Shown here: positions 24,372 through 33,143 of the stretch, one piece after another | Position numbering within the stretch: position 1 is the first letter of the stretch | Layout: every line of letters begins with the position of its first letter | Assembly: GCA_964397045.1 (NCBI GenBank) | Contig: CAYNHF010000047.1 | Location: 124,001 to 188,000, forward strand | Length of the DNA: 64,000 bases | Origin: CAYNHF01 sp964397045 | GTDB taxonomy: Bacteria; Actinomycetota; Acidimicrobiia; Spongiisociales; UBA5794 | Direction of reading: 5' to 3' | Program-made: the position numbers and the translations under genes | The notes under the pieces: generated by a model | What the model was told of the DNA's origin: nothing | What the model saw: only the letters and a program-made list of their open reading frames with translations | Databases searched by the model: none

Positions 24372-26864
24372 ATGAGCGCTGATCGGGACCCAGATACGAC
24401 GACGGTCGCCACCGGCACTTTCCCCGATCGAGCCCGAGTCGTGATCATCGGAGGCGGGGTGATCGGCGCCAGCGTCGCCTACCACCTGGCCAAGCTAGGT
24501 CGGAACGACGTGGTGCTGTTGGAGCGTGCCAAACTCACCTCGGGAACCACATGGCATGCAGCCGGCCTCGTCGTGTCCGGCGGTATGACCACCGACACCC
24601 TGGCCTGGATGGCGAAGTACTCGCGCGACCTCTTCGAGGTCCTCGAAGAGGAGACCGGCCTCTCCACAGGGTTCCGGCCGGTTGGCTACCTCCAGACGTC
24701 CAGTTCCCCGGAGCGAACTCACAAGCTCCGTCGGGAAGCCGACTTCATGCGCCTGATGGGCATCGAACGCGAGGAGATCTCAGCGGCTGAGGTGGCCGAT
24801 TTGTGGCCGCAGATCAACACCAGCACCGTTACTGCCGGCTTCTTCACCGCGAACGAGGGAAGGGCTGACCCAGCGAATGTGGCGATGTCTCTCGCCAAGG
24901 GGGCCCGGATGGGTGGGGTTCGCATCTTCGAAGACACTCCGGTCACCGGGGTCACCCGACACGGCAACCGGGTCACGGGGGTCGTCACCAACAAAGGTGC
25001 GATCGAGGCGGAGCACGTCGTCAATTGTGGAGGAGTGTGGGCCAAGCAGATCGGTGCCATGGCCGGCGTCTCCGTGCCGCTGCAGGCAATCGAGCACGCC
25101 TACCTGATCAGCGAACCCTTCGAGGGAGTCTCCCCCGACCTGCCGATTTTCGAGGATCCCGACCGGTTCGCGTACTACCGGGAAGAGACCGGCGGCCTCA
25201 TGGTGGGCCTCTTCGAGCCCGTGTCCGCTCCGTGGTCGCTCGACAAGATCCCAGACGACTTCACGTTCGGCGAGATCCCGTCGAATTGGGACCGATTGGC
25301 GCCGTTCCTCGAAGTGGCGATGGAGACCCTGCCTGCGCTCGAGCATGTGGGTGTTCGCAAGCTCTTCACCGGTCCAGAGAGCTTCACGCCGGACAACGGG
25401 TTCATCGTTGGCGAATCACCCGAACTCGACAACTTCTTCATCGCGGCAGGGTTCAACTCGCTCGGCATCCTCACGGGAGGCGGGGCCGGATCGATCATTG
25501 CCAACTGGATCGTCGATGGCGTCGCACCGGTTGACGTCACCGATATGGACCCGGCGCGGCTGCTGCCGTTCCAGACCAACCGCTCCTACCTGGCAGAACG
25601 AAGTGTCGAGCTGCTCGGGCGCCTCCACTCAACGGGTTCGTGGCCCCATTCGCATCCGACCACCGCCCGTGACGTGCGGCGGTCTCCGATCCACCACCGC
25701 CTCGAGGCCGCGGGAGCCCACTTCAGCGACGCGGCCGGATGGGAGTTGACAGGATGGTTCGCCCCACCCGATGCCGCCATCGAACCCAGACTCACTTACG
25801 CCCGGCAGGACTGGTTCGACTTCCATGCTGCCGAGCACCGCGCGGTTCGCAATGACGTAGCATTCTTCGACATGTCCTCGATGTCTAACCTCCTCGTGCA
25901 GGGCCCTCACGCGGAGCGCATCCTCAACCGCATGTCTGGCAATAACATCGCCGTACCGGTCGGGCAGTGCGTCTACACCCAATGGATGAACCCGGCGGGC
26001 GGGGTGGAAGCCGACCTCACGCTGACGCGCATCGCCGAACACAAGTTCCTGCTCGTCGTCGCGGAGTCGTTCCACCGCAGGGTGGAGGCGATGCTGCGGA
26101 GGGCGATCTCGACGGACACCGGGGTGTACGTCACCGACGTGACATCCGGCTATGCGCTGCTGAGTGTGCAAGGACCCCAATCGCGAGACCTCCTGGCGGA
26201 GATCACCACGGCTGACTTGAGCAACGAGGCGTTCCCCTACTTCACGGCCCAGGAAGTTGGCCTGCACCACGCGGTAGGTATGGCATTCCGAATGAGTTTC
26301 GTCGGTGAGCTCGGGTGGGAACTCTACGTCCCGAGCGAGTTTGCGGTCGGCGTATACGACCGGATCATCGACGTCGGCGCGGAATTCGGTCTCGCTCATG
26401 CCGGAATGGAGACCCTGGAGAGCACCCGTACCGAAGCCGGGAGAAAGGACTACGGCCTCGATATGGAGAACTCGGACACGCCCCTCGAAGCCGGGCTCGG
26501 GTTCGCGATCGACTTCGACAAGCCAGACGGTTTCGTCGGACGCGACGCCCTCCTGCGGCAGCGAGAGGAGCGACCGTTGAAGTCCCGCCTGGTGCAGTTC
26601 TTGCTGGAAGATCCGGAGCCTCTGCTCTACGGCGAAGAGCCGATCTTCCACGAAGGAACCGCAGTCGGCTACCTCCGATCGGGCGCCTACGGACATACCC
26701 TCGGCGGCGCGATGGGTTTCGGGTACGTGAAACACGATGCCGGAGTGACCGCCGACTTCGTGAAGTCGGGCGGTTTCGAGATCCAGGTCGCTAGCGAGCG
26801 GTACCCGGCGAAGGCCTCGCTGCGACCGATGTACGACCCGCATAACCTCCGCGTCCACATGTGA
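24372..26864 (+). CDS. Dimethylglycine/sarcosine dehydrogenase-type flavoprotein, paralogue A
   Basis: An 830-residue two-part enzyme. Residues 20-400 are a DAO-type FAD domain (VVIIGGGVIGASVAYHLAKLG); His62 in TTWHAAGLV matches the histidine that binds FAD covalently in mammalian dimethylglycine dehydrogenase. The rest is a GcvT-like folate domain (MSFVGELGWELYVP, TPLEAGLGFAIDFDKP). Such enzymes oxidise N-methyl groups and pass formaldehyde to tetrahydrofolate. The ATG at 24372 is chosen because GGAGG lies 9 nt upstream. It starts a plus-strand run of three oxidases. The substrate could be dimethylglycine, sarcosine or another N-methyl amine. Confidence 0.9.
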   Translation: MSADRDPDTTTVATGTFPDRARVVIIGGGVIGASVAYHLAKLGRNDVVLLERAKLTSGTTWHAAGLVVSGGMTTDTLAWMAKYSRDLFEVLEEETGLSTGFRPVGYLQTSSSPERTHKLRREADFMRLMGIEREEISAAEVADLWPQINTSTVTAGFFTANEGRADPANVAMSLAKGARMGGVRIFEDTPVTGVTRHGNRVTGVVTNKGAIEAEHVVNCGGVWAKQIGAMAGVSVPLQAIEHAYLISEPFEGVSPDLPIFEDPDRFAYYREETGGLMVGLFEPVSAPWSLDKIPDDFTFGEIPSNWDRLAPFLEVAMETLPALEHVGVRKLFTGPESFTPDNGFIVGESPELDNFFIAAGFNSLGILTGGGAGSIIANWIVDGVAPVDVTDMDPARLLPFQTNRSYLAERSVELLGRLHSTGSWPHSHPTTARDVRRSPIHHRLEAAGAHFSDAAGWELTGWFAPPDAAIEPRLTYARQDWFDFHAAEHRAVRNDVAFFDMSSMSNLLVQGPHAERILNRMSGNNIAVPVGQCVYTQWMNPAGGVEADLTLTRIAEHKFLLVVAESFHRRVEAMLRRAISTDTGVYVTDVTSGYALLSVQGPQSRDLLAEITTADLSNEAFPYFTAQEVGLHHAVGMAFRMSFVGELGWELYVPSEFAVGVYDRIIDVGAEFGLAHAGMETLESTRTEAGRKDYGLDMENSDTPLEAGLGFAIDFDKPDGFVGRDALLRQREERPLKSRLVQFLLEDPEPLLYGEEPIFHEGTAVGYLRSGAYGHTLGGAMGFGYVKHDAGVTADFVKSGGFEIQVASERYPAKASLRPMYDPHNLRVHM

Positions 26865-26985
26865 CGTGCCATGGGCCGAGTCGATCAGAACGCCGGTTGG
26901 CGCGCGACGGTGGGTGATCCAACACCTCGCGGCGACATCGGCGAAGTGGTGAACCCGCTAACCGGACTGGAGAGGCACATCGACA

Positions 26986-28392
26986 ATGGGAACTGAGAGT
27001 TGGGCCGTCTCGGCCTTGGCCGGCGCAAAGCCGGCCGTCTACTGGTCGGACCGGGGAGGCACCCCCGAACCCGCCCCTAGTCTCGACCACGACATCACTG
27101 CCGATCTCACGGTGATCGGCGGAGGTTACACCGGCCTGTGGGCGGCGGTTCTGGCCCTCGAGGACGAGCCGAGCCTGAGGGTGGTGGTCGTCGAAGGCGA
27201 GTGGTGTGGCTTCGGCGCCAGTTCACGCAATGGCGGCTTCTGCGACAGCTCGCTGACCCACGGTATCAACAACGGGATCTCTCACTGGCCGCACGACACA
27301 GAGACCCTGATCCGCCTTGGCCGCAACAACCTCGACGAGATCGAAGCAAGTATCGAGCAACACCGGATTGACGCTGACTTCAGCAGGGTCGGAGAGGTCG
27401 GGGTCGCCACCGACGAGTGGCATCTCGACTGGATGGAACAGAGCTTCAGAACGCATCAGTCGGTCGGCGACCAGGTTGAGTTGCTCGATGCGGAAGCAAT
27501 GCAGGCGCGGGTTCACTCCCCTACATATCTCGGCGGGCTCATGCGATACCACGACGTCGCGCTGGTGGATCCAGTCAGACTGTGCTGGGGGTTGCGAGCG
27601 GCGGCGGAAACGCTCGGTGCCGCGGTATTTGAACACACCGCCGCCACCGCGGTGACCTCCCATCGGCAGGGCCTGCATGTGGCAACGCCGCGCGGCACCA
27701 TCCGGTCCGAACGAGTCGTGATCGCAACCAACGCCTACCCGGGTCCGACGCGGCGACCGCGCCGCTACGTTATCCCGGTCTACGACCACGCCCTCATGAC
27801 CGAACCGCTGAGCTCCGAGCAGATGGCTTCGATCGGTTGGAAGGAACGCGAAGGCATCGGAGACCTCTCCAATCAGTTCCACTACTACCGCCTGGACAAG
27901 GACGATCGCATCCTGTGGGGCGGCTACGACGCCGCATATCACTTCAACAACGGACTAGATCCACGCCATGACCAGAGCGATCGCACCCATCGCAAGCTCG
28001 CACAGAACTTCTTCGATACCTTCCCTCAGCTCGAGGGTTTGCGGTTCACCCATCGCTGGGGCGGCGCCATTGGCACGACCACGCAGTTCAGCGCGACCTG
28101 GGGGGCTTCGCACGGTGGCCGCCTCATCTGGGTGGCCGGATACACGGGCCTTGGGGTGGGTGCCAGCCGATTCGGTGCCAGGGTTGCATTGGATCTCGCC
28201 TTCGGAAGGACCACCGAGCGCACCGAACTAGAAATGGTGCGCAGAAAGCCGCTTCCCTTCCCGCCGGAGCCACTGCGTTGGGCTGGGGTCAGTATGACCC
28301 AGACGGCAATCCAGCGGGCCGATCGCCGTGACGGCAGACGAGGGTTGTGGCTGCGCACCCTCGACCGCCTTGGCATGGGATTTGACTCGTGA
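26986..28392 (+). CDS. FAD-dependent amine oxidase, gamma-glutamylputrescine-oxidase-like
   Basis: A 468-residue DAO-family enzyme without a folate domain. The FAD motif is VIGGGYTGLWAAVLA, followed by WCGFGASSRNGGF, and the C-terminus has WVAGYTGLGVGASRFGA. These features resemble PuuB-like oxidases, which oxidise a primary or secondary amine to the aldehyde with release of H2O2. No PuuA-type glutamylpolyamine synthetase is visible, so the classical Puu route is incomplete here. It lies between the two dimethylglycine-dehydrogenase-like genes, 121 and 102 nt from them. Confidence 0.85.
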   Translation: MGTESWAVSALAGAKPAVYWSDRGGTPEPAPSLDHDITADLTVIGGGYTGLWAAVLALEDEPSLRVVVVEGEWCGFGASSRNGGFCDSSLTHGINNGISHWPHDTETLIRLGRNNLDEIEASIEQHRIDADFSRVGEVGVATDEWHLDWMEQSFRTHQSVGDQVELLDAEAMQARVHSPTYLGGLMRYHDVALVDPVRLCWGLRAAAETLGAAVFEHTAATAVTSHRQGLHVATPRGTIRSERVVIATNAYPGPTRRPRRYVIPVYDHALMTEPLSSEQMASIGWKEREGIGDLSNQFHYYRLDKDDRILWGGYDAAYHFNNGLDPRHDQSDRTHRKLAQNFFDTFPQLEGLRFTHRWGGAIGTTTQFSATWGASHGGRLIWVAGYTGLGVGASRFGARVALDLAFGRTTERTELEMVRRKPLPFPPEPLRWAGVSMTQTAIQRADRRDGRRGLWLRTLDRLGMGFDS

Positions 28393-28455
28393 TTCTCTCC
28401 CCGGGGTAGAGGTCTCGGCGTCCCGGGCTGCAAATGACGTGGTGATGTCATCCGA

Positions 28456-28461
28456 TAGGGT
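28456..28461 (+). promoter_or_regulatory. Candidate -10 box of paralogue B
   Basis: TAGGGT lies 33 nt upstream of the ATG at 28495. The gene also has an AGAGGAAG ribosome binding site, so this would be a short-leader transcript. Confidence 0.4.
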
Positions 28462-28494
28462 GAGTGCACCCGGCCGGCGAGAGGAAGCGGACTG

Positions 28495-30966
28495 ATGGTT
28501 GGAGCAACCGAGACCGCCACACCTCCCCACGCCAACCTGCCGGACCGAACCCAAGTGCTGATCATCGGGGGCGGCATCGTGGGGTGCAGCATTGCCTACC
28601 ACCTGACCCGGCGCGGACTCAGCGACGTCACCGTCATCGAGCAAGGTGCACTCACCGGCGGCACCACCTGGCACGCTGCCGGCCTCGTCTCTCAACTCAA
28701 GGCCTCTCACAGCCTCACCCGGCTGGCGACATATTCGGCTCGCCTCTTCGAAGCGCTCGAGGATGAGACCGGACAGGCGACGGGATACCGCACGCCGGGG
28801 TCGATCTCGGTGGCTTCCGATGAAGAAAGATGGGAAGAGATCTTGCGCGGCGCGTCAATGGCCACCACCTGCGACGTTGAAACCGAGGTGATCAGCCTTG
28901 ACCGCGCTGCGGAGTTGTTTCCATTGCTCAATACCGATGACCTGGTCGGAGCGTTGTACATCCCCCGCGACGGCCAGACGTCACCAGTCGACACCACACT
29001 GGCGCTGGCGAAGGGTGCCAGGGCCCGCGGCGCCCGCATCATCGAGGGCATCGCCGTGCAGCAGCTAGTCAGCAAAGACGGCAGGGTGGTGGGAGTCGAG
29101 ACCGAGCGGGGCTACATCGAGGCCGAGACTGTAGTGCTGGCCACCGGCATCTGGACCCGCCAGCTCGCCGCCACCATCGGCGTGAACGTACCGCTCCAGG
29201 CCTGTGAGCACTTCTACATCGTCACCGAGCCCCTCGAAGGGGTCGAGCGGGGCATGCCGACGCTGCGTGACCCCGCCGGCTACACATACTTCAAGGAAGA
29301 GACCGGCAAGATCATGGCCGGCTTCTTCGAGCCGCGAGGCAAGGTCTGGAAGCTCGATGGCATCCCGCGCGATTTCTCCTTCGGCACCCTTGCGGAGGAT
29401 TGGGATCACGTCGGGCCCATCTTTGAGCGGGCCGTGCACCGGGTCCCCGCTTTGGGTGAGTGCGGACTTCAGCTCTTCTTCAACGGCCCGGAGGCCTTCA
29501 CCCCGGACGGGGTGTATTACCTGGGCGAGGCACCCGAGGTCGAACGCTGTTTCGTTGCGGCCGGCTTCAACTCCGTCGGCCTCCAATCCGCGGGCGGTGT
29601 CGGCTGGGTACTCGCAGACTGGATCATCGACGGCCACCCTCCGATGGACCTTTCCCCGGTTGACATTCGCCGGACCTTCCCGTTTCAGGCCCAACCCGAC
29701 TATCTCGCCGAGCGCATCCCGGAGAGCCTCGGCCTCCTTTATGCCATGCATTGGCCGTTTCGCCAGTACGAGAGTGCCCGCGACCAGCGATTGTCGCCCA
29801 TCCACGGCCGAATTGCTGCCGTCAACGCGGTCTTCGGAGAAGTCGCAGGCTGGGAGCGGCCCAACTGGTTCGGGCTCGATGGCCAGGAGCTTTCGTATCA
29901 CTACAGCTACGGCAAACAGAACTGGTTCGAGGCGTCCGGGGTGGAGTGCCACGCGGTTAGAAATGCTGTGGGCTTCTTCGACCAGTCTTGCTTCGTCAAG
30001 TTCCGCGTCGAAGGCCCCACTGCGCTCACCGCGCTCAACGAGATCTGTGCGAATGACGTGGACGTGGCATTGGGCGAGGCCGTGTACACCCAGTGGTGTA
30101 ACGACCGCGGCGGAATCGAAGCAGACCTCACCGTCACCCGCATCGGCGAAGCTGAATTCTTGGTCGTCACCGCCGCCGCGTCGGGAACCCGCGATGAGGC
30201 GTGGCTCCGCCGCGGGTGTCGCGGTTACGACGTGACCGTCACCGACGTCACGGGAGAACTCGCCATGTTTGGAATCATGGGTCCGAACTCCCGAGCGCTG
30301 CTTTCGGAGTTGACGCCTACGGACCTCAGGAACGATGCGTTCCCGTTCGGCACGGCGCAGCGCTTCGAGATCGCGGGGCATGACGTGACGGCCCTGAGGA
30401 TGACGTACGTTGGTGAGCTCGGTTGGGAGCTCTACGTGCCGTGGACAGAAGCGACTTCGTTGTACGACACGATCATCGAGGCCGGGTCTGCCCACGGGTT
30501 GAGGCACGCCGGCTACCACGCCATGAATACACTCCGGCTCGAGTCGGGCTACCGGCATTGGGGCCACGACATCACCCCTGAAGACACGCCGCTCGAAGCA
30601 GGCCTCGGCTTCGCGGTTGCGTGGGACAAGCCATCGTTCAGCGGCCGGGAGGCCCTGTTGGCGCAGCGTGGACTCCCACGCAGCAAGCGGCTCATCCAGT
30701 TCCGCCTCGAGGATCCGGAGTTGTTGCTCTACCACGACGAGCCGATCTACCGGGATGGTGCCCTCGTCGGACGCACCAGCTCCGGCATGTGGAGCTACGT
30801 CGAGAATCGCTGCCTGGCCATGGGATACCTCAACCACCCCGGTGGCGTTACCAGTGAATGGCTAGAGGCCGGCTCCTTCGAAATCGAGGTCGCCGGTCGG
30901 CGAATCGACGCCACCGCGTCGATTCGCTCCTTCTATGACCCCACCAACCAGCGCGTGAAGACCTAG
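28495..30966 (+). CDS. Dimethylglycine/sarcosine dehydrogenase-type flavoprotein, paralogue B
   Basis: An 823-residue relative of paralogue A with the same two-part layout. The FAD motif is LIIGGGIVGCSIAYHLTRRG, and His60 in TTWHAAGLV is the presumed covalent FAD site. The folate domain has MTYVGELGWELYVP and TPLEAGLGFAVAWDKP. The two paralogues differ through much of the middle, so they probably have different substrates. It ends 7 nt from the convergent trimethylamine-dehydrogenase-like gene. Confidence 0.9.
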   Translation: MVGATETATPPHANLPDRTQVLIIGGGIVGCSIAYHLTRRGLSDVTVIEQGALTGGTTWHAAGLVSQLKASHSLTRLATYSARLFEALEDETGQATGYRTPGSISVASDEERWEEILRGASMATTCDVETEVISLDRAAELFPLLNTDDLVGALYIPRDGQTSPVDTTLALAKGARARGARIIEGIAVQQLVSKDGRVVGVETERGYIEAETVVLATGIWTRQLAATIGVNVPLQACEHFYIVTEPLEGVERGMPTLRDPAGYTYFKEETGKIMAGFFEPRGKVWKLDGIPRDFSFGTLAEDWDHVGPIFERAVHRVPALGECGLQLFFNGPEAFTPDGVYYLGEAPEVERCFVAAGFNSVGLQSAGGVGWVLADWIIDGHPPMDLSPVDIRRTFPFQAQPDYLAERIPESLGLLYAMHWPFRQYESARDQRLSPIHGRIAAVNAVFGEVAGWERPNWFGLDGQELSYHYSYGKQNWFEASGVECHAVRNAVGFFDQSCFVKFRVEGPTALTALNEICANDVDVALGEAVYTQWCNDRGGIEADLTVTRIGEAEFLVVTAAASGTRDEAWLRRGCRGYDVTVTDVTGELAMFGIMGPNSRALLSELTPTDLRNDAFPFGTAQRFEIAGHDVTALRMTYVGELGWELYVPWTEATSLYDTIIEAGSAHGLRHAGYHAMNTLRLESGYRHWGHDITPEDTPLEAGLGFAVAWDKPSFSGREALLAQRGLPRSKRLIQFRLEDPELLLYHDEPIYRDGALVGRTSSGMWSYVENRCLAMGYLNHPGGVTSEWLEAGSFEIEVAGRRIDATASIRSFYDPTNQRVKT

Positions 30967-30973
30967 CGGCCCC

Positions 30974-32983
30974 CTATTCGCGGCGGAACGGAACTCCAAC
31001 CGAGACCGGGACATCCATCTGACGGGCAAACCGATGTCCTGAGTAGACGGCGGCCGCAATCGTGCCCGGTGCTACACAGTCGCCAATCCGAGAGATCGCG
31101 ATGCGGTCGGCCAATTGGTGATAGAGATCTTCCTGGGGAATGCGGGACGTGGTCATCACGACGGCTGCCGCCTCCACCTCGCGAGTCTGGCCGGTATAGA
31201 TCGACTCGAGAACCACAGCGTCCTCGCCAATGCCTGCAAGCGCGGTCCCGGTTTCGACGACGATGCCGAGTCCGAGGACTCTCGCCTGGATTCGGTACTG
31301 CTCCTCGGTGTGCGTAGTCCAGGTCGATACCTCGTTGGCCGGGGTGACCAGCGTGACATCGAGGCCGGCCCGGCGCAATGCCTCGGCGACGACACCTCCC
31401 ATGTAGTAGTGATCGTCGTCGAATACGACGACGGGACCGGTCGGGATCCGCCCGGCCATGATGTCGTCCGGCGTGACCACCGATGACGACTCCCAGCCGG
31501 GGATGGGTGTTTCGTACCAGCGGCCTAAGCCGTCGCGGCGCCACTTCGCGCCGGTAGCGATCACAACGTGGTCGGCGGCGAATTCGAGGATTTGCTCCTC
31601 GTCGACGACGCTCTCTCGGTAGATCTCGACGTTGGGGAGCTTGTCGATCTGGTTGAGCCGCCAGTCGCGAACCCGAGCCCACTTCGCAAGGCTCGGCAGC
31701 GCAGATTCGAGCGTGACCCGGCCTCCAAGTTCTCGACGCGCCTCGGCGACGGTGACGTCGTAGCCGCGTTTGCCGAGCGACATTGCCGCTTCGAGACCCG
31801 AAGGACCAGCACCCACAACCAGGATCCTGGCGTCCGATCCTTTTGCCGGAATCTGCTCCGGGTGCCACCCCTTCCGCCACTCCTCCCCCATGGTGGGGTT
31901 CTGCGTGCAGCGGATAGGTGTGCCCGTCTGGTCGCCCGTGTAGCAGATGTTGCAGCCGATGCACTCACGAATCTCGTCATCCCTGCCCTCAAAGACCTTC
32001 TGCGGTAGAAAGGGATCGGCGATCGACGGGCGGGCGGCCCCGATGAGATCGACAACGCCTTCGCGAACCAGTCGCAACATCGTCTCGGGTGTGGTGAACC
32101 GCCCGACGCTCACCACCGGCTTGTCGGTGACCTCCTTGACCCAAGACATCGTCTGCTCGAGCGCTGCCTCTTCAGTGAAACGCGAGGTCCCCATCTCGTA
32201 GCTGTAGTCGTGGACCGTGATGTCCCAGAGGTCCGGGAGATCCGAGAGCATGGAGAGAATCTCACGCGGTTCGGCGGTGTGTTGGTTGTCGTCCGGTCCA
32301 CCGGTACTCGCAGGGAACCGCACCGCGACGGCGCAGGTGTCTCCGATCGCCTCCTTAGTTTCGATGATCAACTCCCGCAGCAAGCGCGACCGGTTCTCCA
32401 ACGAGCCTCCGTACTCGTCGCTGCGCTGATTGGAGGGCAACAAGAATTGACGCAGCAGATACCAGTGAGCCGCGTAGACATAGACAATGTCGAATCCAGC
32501 ACGCTGCGCCCGCAATGCCGCCTCGACGTGCCATTGCTTCAGGTTCCGGATATCGGCTTTGTCCATGGCCTTGGTCTGAATCGGGTCATTGGCACCGGCC
32601 GGCATGCTGTACGGGCCGAGGGGCACCTCGCGCGAATAGTGGTTCGCGGCCCCGGGGCCGCCGTACCAAAGCTCTGCGCCGGCGAGGGCGCCGTGTGCGT
32701 GGACTGTGTCGACCATAAGGGCATGCCTATCGATGTCTGCGTCATCCCACAGGGAGCCGGAGGGGTGCGGTTCATCATCTGACGAGGGGTGGATCGAGGT
32801 GTACTCGGTGCAGACGGTTCCCCAACCGCCCTCAGCCTTCACTCCCCTCAAGGCGGCGACCGACTGCGGGCGCCGGTAACCCATCCCCGTGCAGTGAGGG
32901 ACCTGATAGAAGCGGTTGGGCGCCGTGACCGGCCCTATCTGAATCGGCTCGAAGAGAACATCAAATCGTGGGTCTCGTGCCAT
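30974..32983 (-). CDS. Trimethylamine/dimethylamine dehydrogenase-family flavoprotein
   Basis: A 669-residue iron-sulfur flavoprotein. The N-terminal OYE-like barrel has VPHC with Cys31, the counterpart of the FMN-linked Cys30 of trimethylamine dehydrogenase. Cys341, Cys344, Cys347 and Cys359 form the 4Fe-4S site. The C-terminal half has an ADP-binding VVGAGPSGLEAAMSLGKRG. Tyr61 and the Tyr170/His173 pair are kept, but the two cage tryptophans (W264 and W355 of the Methylophilus enzyme, aligned from memory) are replaced by about Glu263 and Asp351. It probably demethylates a methylated amine, though perhaps not trimethylamine. The ATG has TGGAGGA upstream. Confidence 0.88.
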   Translation of the reverse strand: MARDPRFDVLFEPIQIGPVTAPNRFYQVPHCTGMGYRRPQSVAALRGVKAEGGWGTVCTEYTSIHPSSDDEPHPSGSLWDDADIDRHALMVDTVHAHGALAGAELWYGGPGAANHYSREVPLGPYSMPAGANDPIQTKAMDKADIRNLKQWHVEAALRAQRAGFDIVYVYAAHWYLLRQFLLPSNQRSDEYGGSLENRSRLLRELIIETKEAIGDTCAVAVRFPASTGGPDDNQHTAEPREILSMLSDLPDLWDITVHDYSYEMGTSRFTEEAALEQTMSWVKEVTDKPVVSVGRFTTPETMLRLVREGVVDLIGAARPSIADPFLPQKVFEGRDDEIRECIGCNICYTGDQTGTPIRCTQNPTMGEEWRKGWHPEQIPAKGSDARILVVGAGPSGLEAAMSLGKRGYDVTVAEARRELGGRVTLESALPSLAKWARVRDWRLNQIDKLPNVEIYRESVVDEEQILEFAADHVVIATGAKWRRDGLGRWYETPIPGWESSSVVTPDDIMAGRIPTGPVVVFDDDHYYMGGVVAEALRRAGLDVTLVTPANEVSTWTTHTEEQYRIQARVLGLGIVVETGTALAGIGEDAVVLESIYTGQTREVEAAAVVMTTSRIPQEDLYHQLADRIAISRIGDCVAPGTIAAAVYSGHRFARQMDVPVSVGVPFRRE

Positions 32984-33143
32984 TCAGTCCTCCAACAAGC
33001 CGGGGCTCCACTGGTCTACGAGTGGGAGCGGTGTGTCCGCGAACACTAGGCGCTCGGGTCTCCCCGCCGGCTTCGTCGCGAGTTGCCCGGAATCGCCGGC
33101 CACCGACGTCTCGACCGAGCCCGGTAGTGTGCCGGACCTGAGC

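Noticed and set aside
29065..30837. Antisense frame of 590 codons opposite the second dimethylglycine-dehydrogenase-like gene
   Set aside because: No recognisable domain; it mirrors codon bias of the real gene.
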